Below are positions 8,139 to 16,605 of a stretch of 64,000 nucleotides of DNA, piece by piece. Position 1 is the first letter of the stretch, and each line of letters begins with the position of its first letter. The position numbers and the translations under genes are program-made. The notes under the pieces were generated by a model. The model was not told the origin of the DNA. It saw nothing but the letters and a program-made list of their open reading frames with translations, and did no database searches. The DNA comes from Pseudogemmobacter sp044142105 (GTDB lineage: Bacteria > Pseudomonadota > Alphaproteobacteria > Rhodobacterales > Rhodobacteraceae), in NCBI RefSeq assembly GCF_044142105.1, contig NZ_JBGTYM010000004.1, positions 256,881-320,880 on the forward strand. The letters are read 5' to 3'.

Positions 8139-9155
8139 TCAGAACTGGTCTTCGAAGCGCTTGGCGAGGTCTTCGATATTCTCCGGCGGCCAGTCCTCGA
8201 CATCCATGCCAAGGTGCAGACCCATGCCCGAGAGCACTTCCTTGATCTCGTTCAGCGACTTGCGGCCGAAGTTCGGGGTGCGCAGCATCTCGGCTTCGGT
8301 CTTCTGGATCAGATCGCCGATATAGACGATGTTGTCGTTCTTCAGGCAGTTTGCCGAACGGACCGACAGTTCCAGCTCGTCCACCTTCTTCAGCAGCAGC
8401 GGGTTGAACTCGAGACCCGAGTCGATCTCGCCAGCCTTGGCCGATTCCGGTTCTTCGAAGTTGACGAAGATCGACAGCTGATCCTGAAGGATGCGGGCAG
8501 CATAGGCGACGGCATCATCCGGGGTCAGCGAACCGTCGGTTTCCACCTTCATCGTCAGCTTGTCATAGTCCAACACCTGGCCCTCGCGGGTGGGTTGCAC
8601 TTCGTAGCTGACCTTGCGGACCGGCGAATAGATCGCGTCGATCGGGATCAGGCCGATCGGCGCATCTTCCGGGCGGTTCTTGTCGGCCGAAACATAGCCC
8701 TTGCCGGTGTTGACGGTCAGTTCCATGAACACATCCGCCCCGTCGTCGAGGTGGCAGATCACATGGTCCTTGTTCAGCACTTCGATGCCGGCGGTCTCTG
8801 CGATGGCGGCCGCGGTGACGACGCCCGGCCCCTTGGCCGAGATCGACAGACGCTTCGGTCCTTCGACATCCATCCGCAGGGCGACACCCTTGAGGTTCAG
8901 CACGATGTCGGTGACGTCTTCACGGACGCCAGCGACCGAGGAGAACTCATGCAGGACGTTGTCGATCTGCACCGAGGTGATCGCGGCGCCCTGCAACGAG
9001 GACAGAAGCACACGGCGCAGCGCATTGCCCAGCGTCAGGCCAAAGCCCCGCTCCAACGGCTCTGCGATGACGGTGGCGACGCGCGATGCATCGGCCCCCG
9101 GCTTCACGACAAGCTGGGTCGGCTTGATAAGTTCCTGCCAGTTCTTGTGGATCAT
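8139..9155 (-). CDS. rpoA: DNA-directed RNA polymerase subunit alpha
   Basis: Assembly platform of RNA polymerase, 338 aa. The N-terminal dimerisation domain (about 1-235) includes GNALRRVLLSSLQGAAIT. After a linker, the C-terminal domain (about 250-325) with ELSVRSANCLKNDNI and PNFGRKSLNEIKE binds UP elements and activators. It follows rpsK by 121 bp, where an imperfect hairpin (9233-9261) lies. Length and sequence are normal. Confidence 0.98.
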   Translation of the reverse strand: MIHKNWQELIKPTQLVVKPGADASRVATVIAEPLERGFGLTLGNALRRVLLSSLQGAAITSVQIDNVLHEFSSVAGVREDVTDIVLNLKGVALRMDVEGPKRLSISAKGPGVVTAAAIAETAGIEVLNKDHVICHLDDGADVFMELTVNTGKGYVSADKNRPEDAPIGLIPIDAIYSPVRKVSYEVQPTREGQVLDYDKLTMKVETDGSLTPDDAVAYAARILQDQLSIFVNFEEPESAKAGEIDSGLEFNPLLLKKVDELELSVRSANCLKNDNIVYIGDLIQKTEAEMLRTPNFGRKSLNEIKEVLSGMGLHLGMDVEDWPPENIEDLAKRFEDQF

Positions 9156-9276
9156 TCACTTGCCTCCATTCTTGCCGCCGCTTCCAATGTCCGAAAGAAG
9201 CGTGGCGCCCGAGGGTCTTCCCAAATGCGAGAACCGGGCCATGCGGAAGGCATGACCCGGTCGTATTTCCCGTGCC

Positions 9277-9675
9277 TCAGACGCGGCGGCGCTTCGGCGG
9301 ACGGCAGCCGTTATGGGCCAGCGGCGTGACATCGCGGATCGAGGTGATGGTGAAGCCCACGGCGGCCAGCGCGCGGAGCGCCGATTCGCGGCCCGAACCC
9401 GGACCCTGGACTTCGACTTCGATCGTCTTCACGCCATGTTCCTGCGCCTTGCGGCCAGCGTCTTCGGCAGCCATCTGGGCGGCATAGGGGGTCGACTTGC
9501 GCGAGCCCTTGAAGCCCATGGTCCCGGCCGACGACCAGGAGATGGCGTTGCCCTGAACGTCCGAGATCAGGATCTTGGTGTTGTTGAACGACGAGTTCAC
9601 ATGCGCCACGCCAGCGGCGATGTTCTTGCGTTCCTTGCGCTTGGTGCGCGCGGCGGATTTCGGATCACGTGCCAT
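9277..9675 (-). CDS. rpsK: 30S ribosomal protein S11
   Basis: Platform protein of the small subunit that contacts mRNA near the exit site, 132 aa. The conserved core NTKILISDVQGNAISWSSAG and the basic tail GCRPPKRRRV are present. It is 15 bp downstream of rpsM and upstream of rpoA in the standard alpha-operon order. Confidence 0.97.
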   Translation of the reverse strand: MARDPKSAARTKRKERKNIAAGVAHVNSSFNNTKILISDVQGNAISWSSAGTMGFKGSRKSTPYAAQMAAEDAGRKAQEHGVKTIEVEVQGPGSGRESALRALAAVGFTITSIRDVTPLAHNGCRPPKRRRV

Positions 9676-9690
9676 ATCTGTGCGCTCCCC

Positions 9691-10059
9691 TTACTTCTTC
9701 TTGCCGGCGATCGGCTTGGCCGGGCCCTTGCGGGTGCGGGCGTTGGTGTGGGTGCGCTGGCCGCGGACCGGAAGGCCCTTGCGGTGACGCAGGCCGCGAT
9801 AGCAGCCCAGGTCCATCAGCCGTTTGATGTTCATCGAGACTTCACGACGCAGGTCGCCCTCGACGGTCACATTCGCGTCGATATATTCGCGGATCGCCAG
9901 AACTTCGGCATCCGAAAGCTGGTTGACGCGACGGGCGCGGTCAATCTTCAGGGCTTCACAGATATCCTCGGCCACTTTCGCGCCGATGCCATGGATATAC
10001 TGCAGAGAGATCGGAACCCGCTTTTGGGTCGGGATGTTGACGCCAGCAATACGTGCCAC
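9691..10059 (-). CDS. rpsM: 30S ribosomal protein S13
   Basis: Head protein that contacts the P-site tRNA and bridges to L5, 122 aa. It begins MARIAGVNIPTQKRV and ends in the basic tail GPAKPIAGKKK. It is the first gene after a promoter-like site (10191-10219) that lies between adk and rpsM, so the rpsM-rpsK-rpoA-rplQ unit can be expressed without read-through from secY-adk. Confidence 0.97.
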   Translation of the reverse strand: MARIAGVNIPTQKRVPISLQYIHGIGAKVAEDICEALKIDRARRVNQLSDAEVLAIREYIDANVTVEGDLRREVSMNIKRLMDLGCYRGLRHRKGLPVRGQRTHTNARTRKGPAKPIAGKKK

Positions 10060-10190
10060 GCGTATGTCCTTTTCTGTTGCGGCTCCGTAGCGCCAGAGCC
10101 TTTTTTCACAACCGCAGCAGGGCCATGGACCCGATGCGACTTCCCGCTGATGGGAACCCCGGCGCAGGCGATTCCCTGCCGGGACGCCGT

Positions 10191-10219
10191 GCTTTATGGG
10201 CTTTTCCGCGCCCCGTCAA
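10191..10219 (-). promoter_or_regulatory. promoter of the alpha operon (rpsM)
   Basis: Minus strand: -35 TTGACG (10214-10219), a 17-bp spacer, and -10 TAAAGC (10191-10196). The -35 matches the sigma-70 consensus at five of six bases. It sits in the 178-bp adk-rpsM gap, giving a leader of about 125 nt before rpsM. Confidence 0.7.
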
Positions 10220-10237
10220 GGGCGCGGGATCAGCAAT

Positions 10238-10825
10238 TCAGGTTCTGTCAAGAACTTTCGCAATGGCCGTGGCAACATCGTCCATCGGGGCCATGCCATC
10301 CACTTGGGTCAGACCGCCCTTGGCATAATAATAGCCTAGCAGAGGCGCGGTTTGCTTGTAATAGGCGCGCAGACGGTCGGCGAAGACCTCGGGCGTATCA
10401 TCGGCGCGGACGGGCTGACCCGCGGCCTTAGCCTCTTCCGCCCGCTTGACGATCCGGCCGACAAGGGCGGCGTCGTCGACCACCAGCTCGATCACCGCAT
10501 CAAGCTTTCGGCCCATGCGGGACAGAAGCTCTCCCAACGCATCCGCCTGTTTCAGCGTGCGCGGGAAGCCGTCGAAGATAAAGCCGCCCGGCGCACCGGC
10601 CTTCAGCTTCTCTTCGATCAGGCCGATGACGATCTCATCCGTCACCAGCTGACCCTTGTCCATGATCTCGGCCACCCGCTTGCCCATCTCGGTGCCGCTC
10701 GTCTTGGCCGCGCGCAGCATGTCACCGGTCGAGAGCTGCACCATGCCGCGGCTGTCGACCAGCCTCTGCGCCTGCGTTCCCTTTCCCGCACCCGGCGGGC
10801 CCAGAAGAATGATATTCGCCGCCAT
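10238..10825 (-). CDS. adk: adenylate kinase
   Basis: Interconverts ATP + AMP and 2 ADP, 195 aa. The P-loop GPPGAGKG is at residues 9-16. The AMP-binding region has STGDMLRAA and DGFPRTLKQADAL. It is the short type: the lid is a brief loop (KRAEEAKAAGQPVRADDTPE) without zinc cysteines. It starts 5 bp after the secY stop, as in many spc operons. Confidence 0.97.
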   Translation of the reverse strand: MAANIILLGPPGAGKGTQAQRLVDSRGMVQLSTGDMLRAAKTSGTEMGKRVAEIMDKGQLVTDEIVIGLIEEKLKAGAPGGFIFDGFPRTLKQADALGELLSRMGRKLDAVIELVVDDAALVGRIVKRAEEAKAAGQPVRADDTPEVFADRLRAYYKQTAPLLGYYYAKGGLTQVDGMAPMDDVATAIAKVLDRT

Positions 10826-10830
10826 AGGGT

Positions 10831-12189
10831 TCAGCGCCGCGCCGGTGCACGGGTGCCCGTGCGCTTCTTGCCGCGAAGCTGCGACTTCTCGATCAGCGCC
10901 TCATATTGATGTGCCAGAAGATGCGACTGGACCTGGTTGATCGTGTCCATCGTGACCGAGACCACGATCAGCACCGAGGTGCCGCCGAAGTAGAAGGGGA
11001 TGCCGATCTCCGAGATCAGGATTTCCGGCAGAAGGCAGACCGCCGCCAGATAGGCCGAGCCCAGCACCAGAATGCGGTTCAGCACATATTCCAGGTATTC
11101 CTCGGTCTTCTTGCCCGGGCGGATGCCGGGGATGAAGCCGTTCTGGTTCTTCAGGTTGTCGGCCACATCATCGACTTTGAACGAGACGTTCGCAGTGTAG
11201 AAGTAGCTGAAGAACACGATCAGTGCGGCCAGGAACACAAGGTGGAGCGGCTGACCATAGCCCAGATAGGCGGTGATCACCGACAGGACCGGGTTGGTCG
11301 AGGCGCCCGAAAAGGTCGAGATCGTGGTCGGCAAAAGCAGGATCGACGAGGCGAAGATCGCCGGGATGACGCCCGCCGGGTTGACCTTGACCGGCAGATG
11401 CGACGATCCGCCGTCATAGACCTTCATGCCCACCTGACGGCGGGGATACTGGATGTGGATCTTGCGCAGCGCGCGTTCCATGAAGACGACGAAAGTGATC
11501 ACGGCGATGACCATGACGATCACGCCCAGGATGACCGGAGTCGAGATCGCGCCCGAGCGGCCCTGCGCCAGGAATTGCGCGATGGCGGCGGGAATTTCCG
11601 CCACGATGCCGACGAAAATGATCAGCGAGATACCGTTGCCGATGCCGCGGCTCGTGATCTGTTCGCCCAGCCACATGAGAAACATGGTGCCGCCGACCAG
11701 GGTGATAACGCAGGAGGCGGTAAAGAAGAAGCCCGGCGTATGCGCAAGATCGCCCGCCTGGATAGACATGGCGATGCCATAGGACTGGAACAGCGCCAGC
11801 GCCACGGTGCCGTAGCGCGTGTACTGATTCAGCTTCTTGCGCCCGATCTCACCCTCTTTCTTCAGGTGCTGCCAGGGCTGATACATCGTGGCCAGAAGCT
11901 GCACGATGATCGAGGCCGAGATATAGGGCATGATGCCAAGCGCGAAAATGCCCATGCGCTTGATGGCGCCGCCGGTGAACATGTTCAACATGCCCCCGAT
12001 CCCCTGCCCCGCCTTGTCCATGAACTCGCGAAGCGCGCCCGCGTCGATCCCCGGCACCGGAATATAGGTGCCAAGACGGTAGACGATCAGAAGACCGATG
12101 GTGAAGAAGATGCGTTGACGAAGATCGGTCGCCTTGCCGAGCGCGCCCCAGCTAAGGTTCGCGGCCATCTGTTCTGCGGCGGATGCCAT
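10831..12189 (-). CDS. secY: Sec translocon channel subunit SecY
   Basis: Central pore of the protein-export channel, 452 aa with ten predicted membrane spans. Recognisable parts are the plug/TM2 region (PGIDAGALREFMDKAG, GGAIKRMGIFALGIMPYISASI) and the cytoplasmic C5 loop (RPGKKTEEYLEYVLNRI) that docks SecA and the ribosome. It is preceded by rplO, with a very stable hairpin (12211-12242) in the 113-bp gap, and followed tightly by adk. Confidence 0.98.
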   Translation of the reverse strand: MASAAEQMAANLSWGALGKATDLRQRIFFTIGLLIVYRLGTYIPVPGIDAGALREFMDKAGQGIGGMLNMFTGGAIKRMGIFALGIMPYISASIIVQLLATMYQPWQHLKKEGEIGRKKLNQYTRYGTVALALFQSYGIAMSIQAGDLAHTPGFFFTASCVITLVGGTMFLMWLGEQITSRGIGNGISLIIFVGIVAEIPAAIAQFLAQGRSGAISTPVILGVIVMVIAVITFVVFMERALRKIHIQYPRRQVGMKVYDGGSSHLPVKVNPAGVIPAIFASSILLLPTTISTFSGASTNPVLSVITAYLGYGQPLHLVFLAALIVFFSYFYTANVSFKVDDVADNLKNQNGFIPGIRPGKKTEEYLEYVLNRILVLGSAYLAAVCLLPEILISEIGIPFYFGGTSVLIVVSVTMDTINQVQSHLLAHQYEALIEKSQLRGKKRTGTRAPARR

Positions 12190-12210
12190 GCCTTGCCCTT
12201 TTCATGGACA

Positions 12211-12242
12211 GCGCCGCCGAACCGGTTTCCGGTCGGCGGCGC
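12211..12242. other. stable hairpin in the rplO-secY gap
   Basis: An inverted repeat of 14-15 bp arms (outer GCGCCGCCGA/TCGGCGGCGC, inner ACCGG/CCGGT, one bulged base) around a 3-nt loop, 22 bp upstream of the secY start. No T-run follows on the minus strand, so it is more likely an mRNA processing or translation-control structure than a terminator. Confidence 0.65.
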
Positions 12243-12302
12243 GGGAAAACCTGTGCTGATGTAAGCGAGCTTGCGCCCGCTCACAACCGCTAAATCGGCG
12301 GA

Positions 12303-12773
12303 TCACTCGGCCGCTTCGGTCGCCACGGTGATGCTGCCGCCTGCGGCCTTGATCGCTTCGATCGCCGAAGCCGAGGCGCCGGTCACTTTCAGCGTGACCT
12401 TCGAGGCGATGGCGCCCTTGCCGAGGATACGGATGCCGTCGCGCTTGTTCGAGGTCAGACCAGCCGCGACCAGCGCGTCCTCGTCGATCTCGGACTTGAT
12501 GTCCAGCTTGCCAAGGCCGATGAATTTTTCGATCAGGCCCAGGTTGACGACCGCAAATTCCTTGCGGTTCGGCTTGGAGAAGCCGCGCTTCGGCAGGCGG
12601 CGATAGAGCGGCATCTGGCCGCCTTCATACCCGCCGATGGCCACGCCCGAACGGGACTTCTGCCCCTTGATACCACGGCCAGCGGTCTTGCCCTTGCCCG
12701 AGCCCGGGCCGCGCGCAACGCGCTTCTGCTTCTTGGCCGCGCCTTCGTTGTCGCGCAGTTCATTCAATTTCAT
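12303..12773 (-). CDS. rplO: 50S ribosomal protein L15
   Basis: Large-subunit protein, 156 aa. The Gly/Arg-rich N-terminus (RGPGSGKGKTAGRGIKGQ) that threads into 23S rRNA is present. The ATG at 12773 gives the family start MKLNELRDNEGA; a longer open frame upstream is not homologous. In the usual spc operon L15 follows L30 directly, but here two unrelated genes separate them and rplO has its own promoter-like site at 12870-12898. Confidence 0.97.
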   Translation of the reverse strand: MKLNELRDNEGAAKKQKRVARGPGSGKGKTAGRGIKGQKSRSGVAIGGYEGGQMPLYRRLPKRGFSKPNRKEFAVVNLGLIEKFIGLGKLDIKSEIDEDALVAAGLTSNKRDGIRILGKGAIASKVTLKVTGASASAIEAIKAAGGSITVATEAAE

Positions 12774-12869
12774 GTCGCATACTCCTTGGCCGGAACGCCC
12801 CCGCCTGCGACGGATGGGGGCAACACGGCATTTCTTGTTGATTCTTGCAGCCGCAACGGCCACCGCGGG

Positions 12870-12898
12870 CGTATAGCCGCGCAACCCCGCCGGATCAA
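12870..12898 (-). promoter_or_regulatory. promoter of the rplO-secY-adk segment
   Basis: Minus strand: -35 TTGATC (12893-12898), a 17-bp spacer, and -10 TATACG (12870-12875). It lies just past the stop codon of the preceding exported protein gene and about 100 bp before rplO. The hexamers and spacing fit a sigma-70-type promoter. Confidence 0.68.
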
Positions 12899-12906
12899 GC
12901 CCCCGC

Positions 12907-13611
12907 TCAGTTCTCGAAGGCGTTCAGCGGCGGCGTGTCGATGGCGGGCGTCTCGCCCTGGAACTGCATCAGATAGCCCAGGCTCTTGTTCAGCCCGATG
13001 CGGTTCAACTTCAACTCTCCGTTCACGAAGAACAGATCGGCCACGTCATATTGCCGCCGGATGCCGTCCTGGGGATCCCAGATCTCGGCCACGGCCGCCT
13101 TCTTGCGCGCCGCGCCCAGCTGAAGCTGGAACAGCCGCGGATCCGCCGTTTCGGCCACGACCGAGAGAACGGCGAGGACTTCGTAATAGTCGGTGATGCG
13201 CTCGTCCTGAAAGCGGCAGACACCCTCCAGCCCCACCATCCCCAGCGCCGCAAGGCCCGAGGCTGTGCCGATGGCCGGACTGTTGATGATGGTGCCGCCC
13301 ATGCCCAGCCCCTCGGCCAGGTCCTTGACGCCGCCCGCGACTTTGGCCGCCCGGCTGCCCTTCAGCACTGCCCCAAGCGCGGTGAGGCCACCGCCATCGA
13401 CAAGGGTGAAGAAATCCTTGGCCTCGCCGCTGACCCGGCCCAGTTCGCGCAGTTTTCCCAGCGTGCTGTCATCGGCCGTGTCGCTGGCCAGCGCGGGGGC
13501 ACGCTTGGCGATCATCTCGCTCAGGCGGAAGTCGCAGAGCTTCGCCTGCGCCGTGCCTGCAAGCACCGCAATCCAGACCGCGACCAGCGGCGCCAGTTTC
13601 CAATCGGACAT
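12907..13611 (-). CDS. exported protein of unknown function inserted in the spc cluster
   Basis: I do not recognise this 234-aa protein. Residues 1-23 look like a Sec signal peptide, cleaved after AQA. The mature part holds a glycine/alanine-rich hydrophobic stretch (about 70-130: GGGLTALGAVLKGSRAAKVAGG and a GMGGTIINS region) that could associate with membrane, then an acidic/helical C-terminal half. Only two cysteines (in KLCDF and VCRFQ) occur in the mature protein and might pair in the periplasm. It lies between the GFA-like gene and rplO on the same strand. No link to ribosome function is visible. Confidence 0.75.
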   Translation of the reverse strand: MSDWKLAPLVAVWIAVLAGTAQAKLCDFRLSEMIAKRAPALASDTADDSTLGKLRELGRVSGEAKDFFTLVDGGGLTALGAVLKGSRAAKVAGGVKDLAEGLGMGGTIINSPAIGTASGLAALGMVGLEGVCRFQDERITDYYEVLAVLSVVAETADPRLFQLQLGAARKKAAVAEIWDPQDGIRRQYDVADLFFVNGELKLNRIGLNKSLGYLMQFQGETPAIDTPPLNAFEN

Positions 13612-13738
13612 GTCTCGAACCTGCTCAGTCTTTTGCCGCCAGTCTAACGCAGAACGGCGCCAAGGGGCAGGTCGGCAATGCCCCCGCCAGGATCACGAAT
13701 GCGCAAACCGGCAGGGGAGTGGCAGAAAGACCGCAGGG

Positions 13739-14182
13739 TCAGGCGGCGCTGGCCGGCCATTTGAAGTCGGGACGCAGGCTGTCATAGACTGGGCGGCCAT
13801 CGTTCGGCTTGGCATAGCCCTTCGTCTCGTCCCAGAAAGCGTGATAGGTCGCCTTGGGGAAGGCGGCATCGTCATAGCCCATGACATTCGGGACGGCGAC
13901 GCGGATGCGCTTCTGCTTGTCATCCAGCATCAGGGCCGCGCCGCATTCGGTGCAAAGGCAAATTTCCAGCGGGCCACCAGGATTGTCCTTGTTGAAGGGC
14001 ACGCGTTTCATCTTTTCGGGATGGTCGACATGCAAGTCGCCATAGTTGAAGAAGGCGACATGGGTGTGCTGCTGGCCGGTCACGCCCTTGCAGACATTGC
14101 AGTGGCATTCGTGATTGTCGATAGGCTCGGCGCTTGCGGTCACATGCACATGGGCGCAGCCGCCGGCATATTTCGTGGCCAT
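13739..14182 (-). CDS. GFA/CENP-V-type zinc-binding protein
   Basis: A 147-aa protein of the GFA (glutathione-dependent formaldehyde-activating enzyme-like) fold. The zinc-site cysteines are visible: Cys9, CHCNVCKG with Cys26/28/31, and CLCTECG with Cys75/77/80. Family members include S-(hydroxymethyl)glutathione synthase, but many have no proven reaction, so the substrate is left open. It is the first gene after the rpmD terminator and lies with an unknown exported protein between rpmD and rplO. No formaldehyde-pathway partner is adjacent. Confidence 0.85.
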   Translation of the reverse strand: MATKYAGGCAHVHVTASAEPIDNHECHCNVCKGVTGQQHTHVAFFNYGDLHVDHPEKMKRVPFNKDNPGGPLEICLCTECGAALMLDDKQKRIRVAVPNVMGYDDAAFPKATYHAFWDETKGYAKPNDGRPVYDSLRPDFKWPASAA

Positions 14183-14325
14183 CTTCTCATCCTCCCTGAT
14201 GAAGCTCGTGGTCAGGCCCGCTCCGGCCCCGTCCCCCGGGACCGTCTTAGGGTCAGGCGCAGGCTAGCACCGTTTTTGAGTCGCGAGCGATTCAGCCTTT
14301 GGGTGGAGGACGCCGGACCAAAGAA

Positions 14326-14355
14326 AAACGCCCCCGCGTTTCAGCAGGGGCGTTT
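14326..14355 (-). terminator. intrinsic terminator after rpmD
   Basis: Minus strand: a 12-bp stem (AAACGCCCCTGC/GCGGGGGCGTTT, one G-U pair), a 6-nt loop and a TTCTTT tail. It starts 31 bp after the rpmD stop codon and should end the rpmC-rpmD transcript before the GFA gene. The G-U pair would be a C-A mismatch in RNA of the opposite strand, which supports minus-strand use. Confidence 0.85.
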
Positions 14356-14385
14356 CAGTTCGGTCGAGGCTGGCCCAACGAAACC

Positions 14386-14583
14386 TTAGCCGCGCTCTTC
14401 GATGATCTCGACGAGGTGGCTGATCGAATTCACCATTCCGCGCACGGAAGGGGTATCTTCCAGCTCGCGGGTGCGGTTCATCTTGTTCAGGCCCAAGCCT
14501 TTCAGCGTGGCGGTCTGCACCGCCGGACGGCGGGCGGCCGAACGGATCTGCTTGACGACGATGGTCTTTTTCTTGTCAGCCAT
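14386..14583 (-). CDS. rpmD: 50S ribosomal protein L30
   Basis: Small large-subunit protein, 65 aa: MADKKKTIVVKQIRSAARR, then the GLGLNKMNRTRELEDTPSVRGM core. The ATG at 14583 is chosen over an in-frame TTG at 14589 because GGAGG lies 7 nt before the ATG. It begins 2 bp after the rpsE stop, so it is translationally coupled. A strong terminator follows, which is unusual because rplO normally comes next in the same transcript. Confidence 0.95.
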   Translation of the reverse strand: MADKKKTIVVKQIRSAARRPAVQTATLKGLGLNKMNRTRELEDTPSVRGMVNSISHLVEIIEERG

Positions 14584-14585
14584 GA

Positions 14586-15155
14586 TCAAGCCTCCGTGGT
14601 TTCGGCTTCGGGCTTGCGCAGGATCTCGGCCACTTTCTTGTTGCGGCGGGCCGCAACGGAACGGGGCGAGGTTTCCTTCTTGAGACCGTCGATGGTGGCG
14701 CGAACCATGTTATAGGGGTTCTGCGTGCCGATCGACTTGGCCACGACGTCCTGGATGCCCAGCATTTCGAACACGGCGCGCATCGGACCGCCGGCGATGA
14801 TGCCGGTACCGGCCACGGCGGTGCGCATCACGACCTTGCCGGCGCCATGACGGCCCTCGATGTCGTGGTGCAGCGTGCGCGCGTCTTTCAGCGCGACGCG
14901 GATCATGCTGCGCTTGGCCTGCTCGGTCGCCTTGCGGACGGCTTCCGGCACTTCCTTGGCCTTGCCCTTGCCAAAGCCGACACGGCCGCGCTGGTCACCC
15001 ACCACGACCAGAGCCGCAAAGCCGAAACGCTTGCCGCCCTTCACGGTCTTCGACACCCGGTTGATCGCGACCAGACGGTCGGCGAATTCCGGGGTTTCCT
15101 CGCGCCGGTCGTCCCGACGATCGCCGCGGTCGCGGCGGTTTTCACGTTCTGCCAT
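14586..15155 (-). CDS. rpsE: 30S ribosomal protein S5
   Basis: Small-subunit protein involved in decoding fidelity and mRNA entry, 189 aa. The double-stranded-RNA-binding-like core is clear (VSKTVKGGKRFGFAALVVVG and GVGFGKGKAKEVPEA-like sequence), followed by HHDIEGRHGAGKVVMR. The N-terminus carries an Arg/Asp/Glu-rich extension of about 20 residues. It sits 123 bp after rplR. Confidence 0.97.
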   Translation of the reverse strand: MAERENRRDRGDRRDDRREETPEFADRLVAINRVSKTVKGGKRFGFAALVVVGDQRGRVGFGKGKAKEVPEAVRKATEQAKRSMIRVALKDARTLHHDIEGRHGAGKVVMRTAVAGTGIIAGGPMRAVFEMLGIQDVVAKSIGTQNPYNMVRATIDGLKKETSPRSVAARRNKKVAEILRKPEAETTEA

Positions 15156-15278
15156 GAGGCAAACCTTTCCGTGGTGGCGCGATCTGGCGCGCCGATTGGT
15201 GCCGATCCTGGTGGGCCTGCGGCCCCCGGATCATCGGGGGGGCGGTCCGGAACGAATCCCGGACACCCCCCACAGGGA

Positions 15279-15638
15279 TCAGAACTTCAGACCACCTTCA
15301 CGGGCAGCATCGGCCAAAGCCTTGATCTTGCCGTGGAAGATGAAGCCGCCGCGGTCGAAATAGCATTCGTCCACGCCGGCCTTCTTGGCCCGCTCGGCGA
15401 TGGCCGCGCCAATCTTGGCGGCAGCCTCGACGTTGTTCTTGCCGACCACGCCCAGGTCCTTTTCCAAGGACGAGGCCGCAGCCACCGTCACGCCCTTCAC
15501 ATCGTCGATCAGCTGGACCGAGATGTTCTTGGACGAACGATGCACGGACAGCCGCATCCGGCCAGCCGACATCGACTTCAGTTTGTTCCGCACGCGCAGG
15601 CGGCGCTTGAGGAACAGCTCGCGTTTGTTCAAAGCCAT
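15279..15638 (-). CDS. rplR: 50S ribosomal protein L18
   Basis: 5S rRNA-binding protein of the central protuberance, 119 aa. The basic N-terminus (KRELFLKRRLRVRNKLK) and the core LSVHRSSKNISVQLIDD are typical, as is the ending FDRGGFIFHGKIKALADAAREGG. It lies 11 bp after rplF. Confidence 0.97.
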   Translation of the reverse strand: MALNKRELFLKRRLRVRNKLKSMSAGRMRLSVHRSSKNISVQLIDDVKGVTVAAASSLEKDLGVVGKNNVEAAAKIGAAIAERAKKAGVDECYFDRGGFIFHGKIKALADAAREGGLKF

Positions 15639-15649
15639 TTTTGCGCCCC

Positions 15650-16183
15650 TTACTTCTTCTTGCCTTCCTTGCGGAAGATGAACTCACCCTTGTAGCGGAT
15701 ACCCTTGCCCTTGTAGGGCTCGGGCTGACGCCATTCGCGGATGTTCGCTGCAACCTGGCCGACCTGTTGCTGGTCGATGCCCTCGACGACGATTTCGGTC
15801 GGCTTCGGCGAGGTGATGGTCACCCCCTTCGGCACGTCGAAATTCACTTCATGCGAGAAGCCGAGCGACAGCTTCAGGACATTGCCGGCCATGGCGGCGC
15901 GGAAACCGACGCCCTGGATTTCCAGCTCTTTCTTGAAGCCGGTCGACACGCCTGTAACAAGGTTGTCGACCATCGAGCGGGTCATGCCCCACTGCTGACG
16001 CGCACGCTTGGACAGGCCGCGCGGAGTGACCTTGACGGCATCGCCTTCGATCGAAAGCGTGACATCGTCGCCCGCGGTGAAGCTGCGGGTGCCTTTCGGC
16101 CCCTTCACTTCGATGGTCTGACCCGAGATCGAGGCGGTGACGCCTTTGGTCAGGGTGACGGGTTTCTTGCCGATACGAGACAT
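15650..16183 (-). CDS. rplF: 50S ribosomal protein L6
   Basis: Large-subunit protein near the GTPase-associated centre, 177 aa. It has the family start MSRIGKKPV, the core VGFRAAMAGNVLKLSLGFSH and the end EPYKGKGIRYKGE. ATG 16183 is chosen because homology starts there and an upstream GAGGAGGG lies at good distance; the upstream open frame is an overprint of rpsH. It follows rpsH by 10 bp. Confidence 0.97.
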   Translation of the reverse strand: MSRIGKKPVTLTKGVTASISGQTIEVKGPKGTRSFTAGDDVTLSIEGDAVKVTPRGLSKRARQQWGMTRSMVDNLVTGVSTGFKKELEIQGVGFRAAMAGNVLKLSLGFSHEVNFDVPKGVTITSPKPTEIVVEGIDQQQVGQVAANIREWRQPEPYKGKGIRYKGEFIFRKEGKKK

Positions 16184-16193
16184 GGAACCCTCC

Positions 16194-16592
16194 TCAGAAC
16201 ACGGTGCAAAGCACTTCGCCGCCAACATTGGCAGCGCGCGCATTCGCATCCGACATGACGCCCTTCGGCGTGGAGACGATCGACACGCCCAGGCCGTTGC
16301 GGACCGACGGGATGTCCTTGACGCCCATGTACACGCGGCGGCCCGGCTTGGACACGCGCTTGAGTTCACGGATGACGGGTTCGCCTTCGTAGTACTTCAG
16401 CGAGATGGTGAACTCGCCCTGGCCGTTGGTCGTGTCGGCCTTTTCGTAACCGCGAATATAGCCTTCCGACAGCAGCACATCCAGAACCCGGCCACGCAGG
16501 GTCGAGGCGGGCGTCGCCACCGTCGACTTGCCACGCAGCTGGGCGTTGCGAATGCGGGTCAGCATATCGCCGATCGGATCGTTCATCGACAT
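16194..16592 (-). CDS. rpsH: 30S ribosomal protein S8
   Basis: Primary 16S rRNA binder, and in E. coli the translational repressor of the spc operon, 132 aa. It begins MSMNDPIGDMLTRIRNAQ and ends GLGVSIVSTPKGVMSD plus the conserved GGEVLCTVF. It follows rpsN by 13 bp. Whether S8 still controls the split-off rplO-secY segment here cannot be judged. Confidence 0.97.
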   Translation of the reverse strand: MSMNDPIGDMLTRIRNAQLRGKSTVATPASTLRGRVLDVLLSEGYIRGYEKADTTNGQGEFTISLKYYEGEPVIRELKRVSKPGRRVYMGVKDIPSVRNGLGVSIVSTPKGVMSDANARAANVGGEVLCTVF

Positions 16593-16605
16593 GATCCGCT
16601 CTCCC

